The position numbers and the translations under genes are program-made. A model generated the notes under the pieces. That model was not told where the DNA came from, made no database searches, and worked only from the letters and a program-made list of their open reading frames with translations. Positions 26,599 through 33,325 of a stretch of 33,325 nucleotides of DNA are shown piece after piece. Within the stretch, counting starts at the first letter, position 1. Every line of letters begins with the position of its first letter. The DNA comes from Marinobacter sp. Lineage in GTDB: Bacteria > Pseudomonadota > Gammaproteobacteria > Pseudomonadales > Oleiphilaceae. Location of the stretch: contig JABURI010000241.1 in assembly GCA_014762755.1 (NCBI GenBank), positions 1 to 33,325 on the forward strand. The letters run 5' to 3'.

Positions 26599-27021
26599 TT
26601 AAAAGCCTTGGTCGGTTTTCGATTTCATGCGCAGAAGATGATACCAGTTCTCGTCCAGTTCCCAGCGCACCTGATCGATGCCGGGGGCGGCGAGAACAAT
26701 TTCACCGGCTCTGGCCTGTACCTGCGCCAGTTGCCGTTCCGCCCGTTGCCAGTCCCGGTGGTTGTCCGGGAGGTTTCGCATACTCGGAAAAATCGCTTTC
26801 AGCGCCTCTTCCGTGGAGACACTATGTGAGCGCAGAGAACCCATGATGGCGGTGTCGCCCTCTACCCGGAGCACCCGATGCTGGTAGGGGTAATCGGCCA
26901 CCAGTTGGTCGGATTTCAGCCGCTCGTTCAGACTGATGACCTCGAAACTGCGCCATCCCAGCCAGCCCACGAACAGTGCAGCGACAACCATAACGGCAAT
27001 AAACTGTTTGCGGTCCGACAT
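26599..27021 (-). CDS. Hypothetical membrane-anchored protein, first gene of the srkA-cmoAB cluster
   Basis: The 140-residue protein begins MSDRKQFIAVMVVAALFVGW. It has one N-terminal transmembrane helix (about 7-25), then a mixed charged domain with a likely coiled helix (HRDWQRAERQLAQVQARAGE). I do not recognise a family. The open frame extends 89 codons upstream into the shadow of the divergent oxidoreductase gene. ATG 27021 is chosen because GGAG lies about 9 nt before it and the membrane helix starts right after. It is divergent from the oxidoreductase and 10 nt before srkA. Confidence 0.75.
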   Translation of the reverse strand: MSDRKQFIAVMVVAALFVGWLGWRSFEVISLNERLKSDQLVADYPYQHRVLRVEGDTAIMGSLRSHSVSTEEALKAIFPSMRNLPDNHRDWQRAERQLAQVQARAGEIVLAAPGIDQVRWELDENWYHLLRMKSKTDQGF

Positions 27022-27124
27022 CCATGGGGCTCCGTTAACATCTTCCTGGCTGCAAGTATAACGTTTATGGTCTTTCAGGTAATGTTTACCGGGCATCAAG
27101 GGTGAAATCAGGGGAGGAGAAGCG

Positions 27125-28237
27125 TTGGCGGAAGCGGATATCCTGGAAACACAGACAGTGGTAATCGGCGCAGGTGTGGTCGGTCTTGCGGTGGCCAGGT
27201 CGCTGGCGCTGGCTGGCCGGGATGTCATCGTACTGGAAGCCGGCAGCCGCTTTGGTGAAGGTATCTCTTCCCGGAACAGCGAGGTCATTCACGCCGGCAT
27301 CTACTATCCAGAAGGCAGTCTCAAGGCGCTCCTGTGCGTGTCCGGACGTAAGAAGCTCTATGACTACTGCGCCAGTCACAATGTCGGGCACCGGAAGTGC
27401 GGCAAATGGATTGTGGCGACCAATGCAGACCAGCAGACGAAACTGGCGGGTATCCGGGCCGGCGCGGAGCGCAACGGGGTGGCGCTGGAACTGTTGGAGG
27501 GCCCGGAGGTTCGCGCACGGGTAGCGGGTATTCGAGTGGAGTCGGCGTTGTGGTCATCTGAAACCGGGATCATCGATTCCCATGGCCTGATGCTTTCGCT
27601 GCTCGGTGAGCTCGAAGATCAGGGTGGGCAGCTGGCGCTGAAGTCCCCGGTGCTGTCGGCTGTGTCCGAGCAAGGACGCCATCGCCTGACCGTCGGTGGT
27701 GATTCGGCCTGCACCCTGGTCGCCGATGAGGTTGTCAACGCGGCCGGACTGGGAGCGCCAGCGCTGGCGGCAAACTGGCGGGGACTTCCAGATAGCCAGC
27801 GACCGAAGCAGTGGTTGGCCCGCGGCGTGTATTTTTCCTACAGTGGCCGTCATCCCTTCGACACTCTGATCTATCCGGTGCCTGAAGCGGGCGGGCTCGG
27901 GGTGCATCTCACCCTGGATCTGTCGGGGCAGGCCCGGTTCGGTCCTGACGTGGAGTGGATTGAAGCCGAGGACTACACGGTGGATCCCGGGCGGGTTCAC
28001 CGTTTTGCCGAAGGTATCCGGCAATGGTGGCCCGGGCTGGATCCGGCGCGCCTGCAGCCTGCCTATGCCGGGATCCGGCCGAAACTCAAGGGGCCGGAGG
28101 GTGGTTTCTTCGATTTCCGGATCGACGGGCCGGAGGAGCACGGCATTGCCGGACTGGTCAACCTGTTCGGGATCGAATCGCCGGGTCTGACTTCCTGTCT
28201 TGCCATCGCGGACCTGGTCCGGGACAAGCTGGACTGA
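27125..28237 (+). CDS. FAD-dependent oxidoreductase, L-2-hydroxyglutarate oxidase-like
   Basis: The 370-residue DAO-type flavoprotein has a dinucleotide-binding loop VVIGAGVVGLAVARSLALAG (about 12-31) and the signature SSRNSEVIHAGIYYPEGSLK typical of L-2-hydroxyglutarate dehydrogenase/oxidase relatives. AGIRPKL and the FGIESPGLTSCLAIA end are further markers. It is shorter than E. coli LhgO (422 aa), so the exact 2-hydroxyacid substrate is uncertain. The start is TTG 27125, preceded by a strong GGGGAGGAG. No ATG fits upstream. It converges on comF with a 20-nt gap that shows no terminator. Confidence 0.88.
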   Translation: MAEADILETQTVVIGAGVVGLAVARSLALAGRDVIVLEAGSRFGEGISSRNSEVIHAGIYYPEGSLKALLCVSGRKKLYDYCASHNVGHRKCGKWIVATNADQQTKLAGIRAGAERNGVALELLEGPEVRARVAGIRVESALWSSETGIIDSHGLMLSLLGELEDQGGQLALKSPVLSAVSEQGRHRLTVGGDSACTLVADEVVNAAGLGAPALAANWRGLPDSQRPKQWLARGVYFSYSGRHPFDTLIYPVPEAGGLGVHLTLDLSGQARFGPDVEWIEAEDYTVDPGRVHRFAEGIRQWWPGLDPARLQPAYAGIRPKLKGPEGGFFDFRIDGPEEHGIAGLVNLFGIESPGLTSCLAIADLVRDKLD

Positions 28238-28257
28238 CACTCAGCCCCGGTTAGTTT

Positions 28258-29001
28258 TCAGCCCGGTGTCCTGGCCAGGGCCCAGATTTCCACTTCCCGC
28301 GCGCCCGCGGCTTTCAGTTTCAGGGCCAGGGCACGGGCGGTAGCGCCGGTGGTCACGACGTCATCCACGATCGCAACGCGCGAAGGTGGCGTACTTCGCA
28401 CCTCGAATACATCCCTCAGATTAGCGAGTCGCTGTGCCCGGCTCAGTTCGCGCTGGGGCTGCACCTGCTTAACCCGTCGCACCAGGCCGGCATCAGTGGG
28501 AATGCCGAGTTGCCGTCCCAGCTGCTCGGCAATGTCGGCGGCCTGGTTGAATCCCCGTTTTCGGCGGCGTTTGGGATGCATCGGTGCCGGTACGAGCAGA
28601 TCAGGCATGCCGTCCGATTCCCTGGCCAGCTGGTTCGTGAGGAACTCGCCGAAGTCTGCCACCAGCGGGCGGGCGAACTTCCGCTGGCCGTGGTACTTGT
28701 ACCGGCCAACCATCCCGTCCACCGGGAACTGGTATCGCCAGGGGATCCGGGCCCGCTCGAACGGTGGTGGTTCCCTGCTGCACTCGCCGCATCGCAGTTC
28801 GTCTGCCGCCCAGGGCAGGGGCAGGCCGCAGGTAAAACAGCTCCACCGATTAACCGGCAGATCGGCCCGGCAGGGGGCGCACAGACCATGGAATGCGTGG
28901 GCGGAAAGGCAGGCAACGCAGCGTCCTGCTCTTGCGGGGCTGTTAACCTTTATTTCCTTTAAGGTTGACAGCAGGTTCAGTCCCTTTATCATCTGTTTCA
29001 T
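28258..29001 (-). CDS. comF: ComF family phosphoribosyltransferase-like protein
   Basis: ComF proteins are phosphoribosyltransferase-fold proteins linked to DNA uptake in competent bacteria; in others (E. coli GntX/YhgH) they support use of DNA as a nutrient. About 247 residues from ATG 29001. An N-terminal zinc-finger-like region has C-x2-C pairs (CVACLS, CAPC, CFTCG, CGEC). The C-terminal PRTase loop is VAIVDDVVTTGATARAL. Typical PAPMHPKRRRKRGFNQA is present. The start is uncertain: ATG 29001 or ATG 28992; the frame extends further to 29094 across bioB and that start is rejected. In either case the bioB promoter and one BirA site overlap its 5' codons. It is divergent from bioB, a common arrangement in Pseudomonas-like genomes. 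Confidence 0.88.
   Translation of the reverse strand: MKQMIKGLNLLSTLKEIKVNSPARAGRCVACLSAHAFHGLCAPCRADLPVNRWSCFTCGLPLPWAADELRCGECSREPPPFERARIPWRYQFPVDGMVGRYKYHGQRKFARPLVADFGEFLTNQLARESDGMPDLLVPAPMHPKRRRKRGFNQAADIAEQLGRQLGIPTDAGLVRRVKQVQPQRELSRAQRLANLRDVFEVRSTPPSRVAIVDDVVTTGATARALALKLKAAGAREVEIWALARTPG
28940..28971. promoter_or_regulatory. BirA-type biotin operator, site 1
   Basis: CTGTTAACC (28940-28948) and GGTTGACAG (28963-28971) are inverted, 8 of 9 positions symmetrical, with a 14-nt spacer. This matches the known BirA pattern TTGTAAACC-N14/15-GGTTTACAA. The right half overlaps the bioB -35 box (TTGACA), so bound BirA-biotinyl-AMP should block transcription. Confidence 0.75.
28965..28992 (+). 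promoter_or_regulatory. bioB operon promoter
   Basis: A perfect -35 TTGACA (28965-28970), 16-nt spacer, and -10 TATCAT (28987-28992). The predicted transcript start is near 29000, giving a leader of about 40 nt before the bioB ATG at 29043. Confidence 0.75.
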
Positions 29002-29033
29002 CCGTAAACCCAGAGACCGGGAAAGGTTAACAG
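29002..29033. promoter_or_regulatory. BirA-type biotin operator, site 2
   Basis: CCGTAAACC (29002-29010) and GGTTAACAG (29025-29033) are inverted with a 14-nt spacer; 7 of 9 positions are symmetrical. It lies just downstream of the predicted transcript start, so it could block promoter clearance or cooperate with site 1 (62 nt between site starts). Confidence 0.65.
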
Positions 29034-29042
29034 GACTTGCAC

Positions 29043-30101
29043 ATGACCGCGAATGAACTGCGTCACGATTGGACGCTCCAGGAAGCCCGCGCACTTTTCG
29101 AACTGCCCTTCAATGATCTGCTGTTCCGCGCCCAGGGCGTTCATCGGCAGCATTTCGATGCCAACGAGGTTCAGGTCAGCACGCTGCTGTCCATCAAGAC
29201 CGGCGCCTGCCCGGAGGACTGCAAATACTGCCCCCAGAGTGGCCACTACAACACCGGCCTGGAAAAGGAAAAGCTGCTCGAGATCGAGAAGGTGGTGGCC
29301 GAGGCCCGGGCGGCCCGGGAGAAAGGCGCTTCCCGCTTCTGTATGGGGGCCGCGTGGCGCAGCCCGACCAGGAAGGACATGCCCTACGTGCTGGATATGA
29401 TCCGGCAGGTGAAATCCCTGGGTCTGGAAACCTGCATGACCCTGGGCATGCTGCAGGAGGATCAGGCAAAGGAACTGGCCGATGCGGGGCTGGATTACTA
29501 CAACCACAACCTCGACACTTCCGAGAAGTTCTACAACCACATCATTACCACCCGCACCTACCAGGACCGTCTGGATACCCTGGATAACGTGCGCAAGGCG
29601 GGCATGAAGGTCTGTTGCGGCGGTATCATGGGCATGGGTGAGGACGAGGACGACCGGGTCGGTCTGCTGGTTCAGCTGGCAAATCTGCCGCAGCATCCGG
29701 AGAGTGTGCCGGTCAATATGCTGGTGAAGGTGAAAGGCACACCGCTGGAAGACGTTGAGGATCTGGATCCGTTCGAGTTCATTCGGATCATTGCGGTGGC
29801 ACGGATCATGATGCCGGCTTCGCATGTGCGTCTCTCCGCCGGTCGGGAGCAGATGAATGAGCAGATGCAGGCACTGTGTTTCATGGCGGGGGCGAATTCG
29901 ATTTTCTACGGCGAGAAGCTGTTGACGACGTCGAATCCGGAGGCGGATGCGGATATGCAGCTGTTCCGGAAGTTGGGTATCCGTCCTGAGCAGCGGGAGC
30001 AGTGTGCGACCGAGGAGCAGGAGGAAGAGGCGATTGCCGAGGCGGTGGAGTATGAGGCGACCCGGCATATGTTTTATGACGCGACTCGGGAGTCTGCCTG
30101 A
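29043..30101 (+). CDS. bioB: Biotin synthase BioB
   Basis: BioB is a radical-SAM enzyme that inserts sulfur into dethiobiotin, the last step of biotin synthesis. From ATG 29043 it has 352 residues. The [4Fe-4S] cluster Cys are C56, C60 and C63 ([12 protein letters not shown]). Further conserved Cys for the sacrificial [2Fe-2S] cluster are in [16 protein letters not shown] and [12 protein letters not shown]-terminal [20 protein letters not shown] and [13 protein letters not shown] are also typical. The upstream TTG at 29037 is ignored because AGGA (29032-29035) positions ATG 29043 well. It is the first gene of bioB-F-C-D and is followed by structured element copy 2. Confidence 0.97.
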   Translation: MTANELRHDWTLQEARALFELPFNDLLFRAQGVHRQHFDANEVQVSTLLSIKTGACPEDCKYCPQSGHYNTGLEKEKLLEIEKVVAEARAAREKGASRFCMGAAWRSPTRKDMPYVLDMIRQVKSLGLETCMTLGMLQEDQAKELADAGLDYYNHNLDTSEKFYNHIITTRTYQDRLDTLDNVRKAGMKVCCGGIMGMGEDEDDRVGLLVQLANLPQHPESVPVNMLVKVKGTPLEDVEDLDPFEFIRIIAVARIMMPASHVRLSAGREQMNEQMQALCFMAGANSIFYGEKLLTTSNPEADADMQLFRKLGIRPEQREQCATEEQEEEAIAEAVEYEATRHMFYDATRESA

Positions 30102-30123
30102 TATTGGTTCGACTTCGGAGCAT

Positions 30124-30233
30124 GCTATCGGCAGGGAGGCCCTTCCAGGAACCGCTACGAGCACGTCCATGTGCGCTTGAGTGAAGCCATCCATGGCTTC
30201 ACACATTCCTGGAAGGGCCTCCCTGCCGATAGC
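30124..30233 (-). repeat. Structured 110-nt intergenic element, copy 2 (inverted, between bioB and bioF)
   Basis: Arms 30124-30151 and 30206-30233 form a perfect 28-bp stem. The 54-nt interior, read on the minus strand, holds a 9-bp hairpin (30181-30202, loop TGGA) and then the conserved core (30153-30180) identical to copy 1 in its CAAGCGCACATGGACGTGCT portion and CGTAGCG. The outer arms share essentially no sequence with copies 1 and 3 apart from the few nt nearest the interior, yet the stem length and total length are identical. It fills most of the 175-nt bioB-bioF gap and ends 43 nt before the bioF ATG. In the mRNA it would be a very stable hairpin. Confidence 0.88.
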
Positions 30234-30276
30234 CCGAGCCTCGGAGTAGTCTTCCCATCCACGACGGGCTTGAGTG

Positions 30277-31455
30277 ATGCGTGATTTTGTTCAGGAAATC
30301 GAAGACCGCAAAAAAGCGGGTCTTTACCGCACTCGCAGATTGGTTTCAGGGCCGCAAAAGCCGGAGCTGACAGCCGATGGTAGGTCTTTGCTGTCGTTCT
30401 GCAGCAACGATTACCTGGGTCTGGCCAACCATCCCGCCAACATCGAGACCCTGAAAAACGCCCTCTCGGAAACCGGCCTCGGCGGCGCCGCTTCCCACCT
30501 GATCTGTGGCCACCACGACGCCCACCATCAGCTTGAGGAACGTCTGGCAAGCTTCACCCGCCGCAGTTCCGCTCTTTTCTTTTCCACCGGCTACATGGCC
30601 AACATGGGTGTGATTTCGGCCCTGGCCGGTCGTGGCGATACGATTTTCTCGGACCGGCTGAACCATGCCTCGATTATTGACGGTTGTATCCTCAGCCGTG
30701 CCAGGGTGCGGCGTTATCCGCATGGGGATGTGGCCGAGCTCGAGGCGATGCTGAAAGAAACCGGCGGCCACAAGCTGGTGGTGACGGATGGCGTGTTCAG
30801 CATGGACGGCGATGTTGCGCCGTTGCGCGAACTGGCCCGTGTGTGCCGGGAACACGATACCTTGCTAGTGGTTGACGATGCCCATGGTATCGGTATTCTC
30901 GGACCGGAAGGGCGGGGCAGTGTGCTGGATGCCGGGCTCAGTGAAGCGGATGTGCCCGTTCTCATCGGCACCCTCGGCAAAGCCGTGGGAACCAGCGGTG
31001 CCTTTGTGGCTGGTTCGGAGTTGCTGATGGATTACCTGGTCCAGAAAGCCCGGACCTACATCTACACGACCGCCATGCCGCCGGCAGTGGCCATGGCCAC
31101 ATGCACCAGCCTGGATGTTATCGAACGTGGCGATTACCTGCGTTCACATCTGGACTCCCTGATTGAACGATTCCGGACCGGGGCGAGGGAGCTTGGTTAT
31201 GAGCTGATGGCGTCCCACACCCCGATTCAGCCAATCATGGTCGGCACCAACGAAGCGGCCCTGTCCTTGAGCAAAGCGCTGGAAGATAGGGGGCTGCTGG
31301 TCACCGCGATCCGTCCGCCCACGGTTCCGGCAGGAGAGGCAAGGCTGCGTGTGACTTTGAGTGCTGCTCACCGGATGGCGGATGTTGAGCGGCTGCTGGC
31401 GGCGCTGAAGGACTGCCGGCCATTGTTGCAAGCACCGGAGAGCGCATGGGCGTAA
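30277..31455 (+). CDS. bioF: 8-amino-7-oxononanoate synthase BioF
   Basis: BioF is the PLP enzyme that condenses pimeloyl-ACP with L-alanine to give 8-amino-7-oxononanoate. From ATG 30277 it has 392 residues (a GTG three nt upstream is also possible; neither has a clear Shine-Dalgarno). Motifs include FCSNDYLGLANHP, GGAASHLICGHHDAHHQLEE, FSDRLNHASIIDG, VVDDAHGIGILG, the PLP lysine K235 in GTLGKAVGTSGA, and YIYTTAMPPA. The stop overlaps bioC by 10 nt. The absence of a clear ribosome-binding site right after the copy 2 hairpin suggests that the element might influence its translation. Confidence 0.96.
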   Translation: MRDFVQEIEDRKKAGLYRTRRLVSGPQKPELTADGRSLLSFCSNDYLGLANHPANIETLKNALSETGLGGAASHLICGHHDAHHQLEERLASFTRRSSALFFSTGYMANMGVISALAGRGDTIFSDRLNHASIIDGCILSRARVRRYPHGDVAELEAMLKETGGHKLVVTDGVFSMDGDVAPLRELARVCREHDTLLVVDDAHGIGILGPEGRGSVLDAGLSEADVPVLIGTLGKAVGTSGAFVAGSELLMDYLVQKARTYIYTTAMPPAVAMATCTSLDVIERGDYLRSHLDSLIERFRTGARELGYELMASHTPIQPIMVGTNEAALSLSKALEDRGLLVTAIRPPTVPAGEARLRVTLSAAHRMADVERLLAALKDCRPLLQAPESAWA

Positions 31456-32267
31456 TCCGGACGCCCCCGGAATCGCTGGGTCGCCGCGAAGTGGCGGCCA
31501 AATGCGATATCGCCAGGGAATTTGGCAGAGCGTCGGGGACCTACGAACAGGCGTCGCGCCTGCAGCGCCAGATGGGCAACGCCATGCTGGAGCGATTGGT
31601 CCGGCAAAAAGCCACCGCACGGACCATTCTCGACCTCGGGTGCGGCACGGGTTGGTTTACCCGGAAACTGCAGGCACTTTTCCCCGAGGCTCGAGTGGTG
31701 GGAGTTGACCTCTCTCCCGGCATGATCGAAAAGGCCCGCTCCGCCAGCCCGGATAGCATCCAGTGGCTCACTGCAGATGCTGAGTCCCTGCCGTTCTCAT
31801 CGGGTAGCTTTGACCTGATTTTCAGCAACCTGATGATCCAGTGGTGCCAACAACCCGAAACGGTCCTGGCCCAGTGCAGCCGGCTTCTCCGTAAGGAAGG
31901 GCGGTTAGCCATTTCCACCTTGCTGGATGGCACCCTCCGGGAACTGAAACAGGCCTGGTCGGTGGCCGACCCCGGTCAGCCGCATGTGAACCGGTTCGAG
32001 CATTGTGAAGCCTTGCGGCGTTTGAGTGATGAGGTTTTGCCGGGGTCCGAAGTGGTCACCGAGACTATCCGTTTGCCTTATGATTCCCCAATGGCGCTGA
32101 ATCGGGAGTTGAAACTGCTAGGGGCGGGTTTCAAGGGCGAGGATCGCAGGAAGTCTGTAACTGCTCCGGGGCGTTTCAAATCAATGTCTCAAGCTTACCC
32201 GTCGGAGAATAGTGGTTGTATTCTTGCAACCTACGAGCCCGCATATGTTTTCTGGCGACACCGGTGA
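31446..32267 (+). CDS. bioC: Malonyl-ACP O-methyltransferase BioC
   Basis: BioC methylates malonyl-ACP so that the fatty-acid synthase can extend it to pimeloyl-ACP methyl ester. The 273-residue protein has a SAM loop ILDLGCGTGW (61-70), VVGVDLSPGMIEKAR, ADAESLPFSSGSFDLIFSNL and QWCQQPETVLAQCSRLLRKE, then FEHCEALRRLSDE typical of BioC. The ATG at 31446 overlaps the bioF end by 10 nt, so translation is probably coupled. In Pseudomonas bioH lies between bioF and bioC; here there is no room for it. The C-terminus ends normally without a fused hydrolase. Confidence 0.93.
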   Translation: MGVIRTPPESLGRREVAAKCDIAREFGRASGTYEQASRLQRQMGNAMLERLVRQKATARTILDLGCGTGWFTRKLQALFPEARVVGVDLSPGMIEKARSASPDSIQWLTADAESLPFSSGSFDLIFSNLMIQWCQQPETVLAQCSRLLRKEGRLAISTLLDGTLRELKQAWSVADPGQPHVNRFEHCEALRRLSDEVLPGSEVVTETIRLPYDSPMALNRELKLLGAGFKGEDRRKSVTAPGRFKSMSQAYPSENSGCILATYEPAYVFWRHR

Positions 32268-32306
32268 TTCGTGGAATCCAGGGTCGGTTTAATGACTGAA
32301 GTCTGG

Positions 32307-32416
32307 GTCTGACGCGGGGCAATCACTCCGGGACTGTTGAGGGCCATGGACGGCCCGAAACAAGCGCACATGGATGTGCTCGTAGCGTGTCCCGGAGTGA
32401 TTGCCCCGTGGCAGAC
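32307..32416 (+). repeat. Structured 110-nt intergenic element, copy 3 (between bioC and bioD)
   Basis: Arms 32307-32334 and 32389-32416 form a 28-bp stem with one A/G mismatch (32312/32411) and one G-U-type pair (32314/32409). The interior has a hairpin at 32341-32356 (GGGCC ... GGCCC) and the core at 32361-32387, which differs from copy 1 by one base only (GGAC to GGAT). Relative to copy 1, the stem changes are compensated on both sides. It has the same orientation as copy 1, and the bioD ATG is 30 nt beyond the stem. It occupies most of the 179-nt bioC-bioD gap. Confidence 0.88.
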
Positions 32417-32446
32417 CTGCACCCAACCAGCAGGTAAATTCAAAAC

Positions 32447-33139
32447 ATGGCCAAAAAAACCTATTTCGTAACAGGCACCGACACCGGCGTCGGTAAAACC
32501 ATGGTCTCCGCCGCCATCCTCGAGGCGGCCAAAGCACAGGGCAAACGCACCTTGGCGATGAAACCCATCGCCTCCGGCTGTGAACAGACCCCCGAAGGCC
32601 TGCGCAATGAAGACGCCCTGATGCTCCAGCAGGCCATCACCGAAAAACTCTCCTACGACCAGATCAACCCCGTCGCCCTGGAACCGGCCATCGCCCCCCA
32701 CGTCGCCGCCCAGCAGGCCGGCAAAACCGTCACCGCACAGCGATTGATCGGCTTCTGCCGTGGCCTCCAGATCCAGCCCGCAGACCTGCTGCTTGTCGAA
32801 GGCGCGGGCGGCTGGCGGGTGCCTCTGAATGACCGGGAAACCTACGCTGCCATGCCCCGGGAACTGGGCATGCCCGTCATCCTCGTCGTCGCCCTTAAAC
32901 TCGGCTGCATCAACCACGCCTTATTGACCGCCGAAGCCATACGCTCCGATGGACTCGCCGTTGCCGGCTGGGTAGCCAACCGGGTCGAAAACGAGGCCAT
33001 GGACTGCGAACAGGAAACCCTAAATTACCTGACGACCCATCTCGGAACCCCTTGCCTGGGCGTCCTGCCCTGGGTGGAACAGCCAGAGCCCGCCGCCCTG
33101 GCCCGCTACCTCAATATCGCTCCGCTGTTCGAATCCTGA
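32447..33139 (+). CDS. bioD: ATP-dependent dethiobiotin synthetase BioD
   Basis: BioD closes the ureido ring of dethiobiotin from 7,8-diaminopelargonic acid, CO2 and ATP. The 230-residue protein has the P-loop GTDTGVGKT (10-18), MKPIASGCE, VEGAGGWRVPLND and GWVANRV in the usual order. Length is normal. AGGT lies about 13 nt before the ATG. The coding strand is C-rich (28 C and 10 G in 32641-32700), unlike bioF (14 C and 24 G in 31321-31380), and like orn at the other end of the window. A terminator follows about 11 nt after the stop. Confidence 0.97.
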   Translation: MAKKTYFVTGTDTGVGKTMVSAAILEAAKAQGKRTLAMKPIASGCEQTPEGLRNEDALMLQQAITEKLSYDQINPVALEPAIAPHVAAQQAGKTVTAQRLIGFCRGLQIQPADLLLVEGAGGWRVPLNDRETYAAMPRELGMPVILVVALKLGCINHALLTAEAIRSDGLAVAGWVANRVENEAMDCEQETLNYLTTHLGTPCLGVLPWVEQPEPAALARYLNIAPLFES

Positions 33140-33150
33140 GCTGGGCGTCT

Positions 33151-33178
33151 GCCGGTTGCCCAAAACCGGCCGGCTTTT
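33151..33178 (+). terminator. Probable terminator after bioD
   Basis: GCCGGTT (33151-33157) pairs with AACCGGC (33164-33170) around GCCCAA, followed by CGGCTTTT. The U tract is short and slightly displaced. Confidence 0.5.
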
Positions 33179-33209
33179 CCCTTCCCATCCGTCCTGACGT
33201 GCTTTTCGA

Positions 33210-33244
33210 GACACCCTCCCCAGTAACCGGGCAGGGTGTCTTTT
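33210..33244 (+). terminator. Second terminator after the bio operon
   Basis: GACACCCT (33210-33217) pairs with AGGGTGTC (33233-33240), with a CCC/GGG inner extension in the loop, followed by TTTT. It isolates the bio operon from the next promoter. Confidence 0.7.
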
Positions 33245-33291
33245 GCGTGCCTGAAGGGCACGCCATCCCACACAAATTTTCAATCCGGCTA

Positions 33292-33322
33292 TTGACAATT
33301 CCGTGCCAGTAAACGTATGTTT
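33292..33322 (+). promoter_or_regulatory. Promoter with overlapping PsrA/TetR-type operator for a gene beyond the right edge
   Basis: A consensus -35 TTGACA (33292-33297) is followed after 18 nt by TATGTT (33316-33321). The -10 lies inside AAACGTATGTTT (33311-33322), an AAAC-N4-GTTT inverted repeat like the PsrA site (G/C)AAAC-N2-4-GTTT(G/C). PsrA is a TetR-family regulator of fatty-acid oxidation in Pseudomonas. In P. aeruginosa acyl-CoA dehydrogenase genes lie a short distance after bioD, so a similar gene may follow here (inference). Confidence 0.5.
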
Positions 33323-33325
33323 CAA

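Noticed and set aside
27022..27288. Extended N-terminus of the 140-aa membrane protein
   Set aside because: The extension is antisense to the oxidoreductase gene and would place the membrane helix in the middle of the protein; ATG 27021 has a good ribosome-binding site.
28998..30206. Long minus-strand open frame of 402 codons opposite bioB
   Set aside because: It is the shadow of bioB; its first codons come from the core of element copy 2, and the composition is that of an antisense frame.

Overview
The window reads as a chromosomal segment of a GC-rich gammaproteobacterium, most likely Marinobacter or a close relative. The reasons are the gene order (nnr-tsaE-amiB-mutL-miaA-hfq-hflX-hflK-hflC, then a hisZ-purA pair as in Pseudomonas), the bioB-F-C-D operon, divergent rsgA/orn, and a PsrA-like operator at the right edge. 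The genus is inferred from familiarity with these families, not from a search.

Layout. (1) 1-2353: the 5' part of rsgA (minus), orn (plus) and queG (minus). (2) 2501-12789: a tightly packed plus-strand block covering metabolite repair (nnr), tRNA modification (tsaE, miaA), cell-wall hydrolysis (amiB), mismatch repair (mutL), riboregulation (hfq), and ribosome rescue/protease control (hflX, hflK, hflC), closed by a strong terminator. (3) 12967-15458: hisZ and purA, with a terminator. (4) 15546-23365: an accessory-looking region. A 1733-residue minus-strand lipoprotein carries about 16 calcium-binding thrombospondin-type-3 units and an unrelated GDD-type repeat. Divergent from it are a LuxR-type response regulator and a hybrid histidine kinase. 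(5) 23413-27021: a minus-strand cluster, 140-aa membrane protein - srkA - 119-aa membrane protein - cmoA - cmoB. (6) 27125-28237: an FAD-dependent oxidoreductase of the L-2-hydroxyglutarate oxidase type. (7) 28258-33139: comF (minus) divergent from bioB-bioF-bioC-bioD (plus). The bioB promoter is flanked by two BirA-type operators. bioH is absent. (8) 33140-33325: two terminators, then a promoter overlapping an AAAC-N4-GTTT operator for a gene beyond the window.

The most interesting structure is a family of three dispersed elements at 597-706, 30124-30233 and 32307-32416. Each is exactly 110 nt: a 28-bp outer stem closing a 54-nt interior that holds a small hairpin and an almost invariant 27-nt core. 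The arms differ between copies (copy 2 is essentially unrelated to copies 1 and 3), yet each copy is self-complementary. Between copies 1 and 3 about ten base pairs change on both sides. This is the covariation expected of a structure under selection. Each copy lies just upstream of a start codon (orn, bioF, bioD), and two punctuate the biotin operon. I do not recognise it as a named family. It could be a structured RNA, a cruciform-forming DNA element, or a non-autonomous mobile hairpin.
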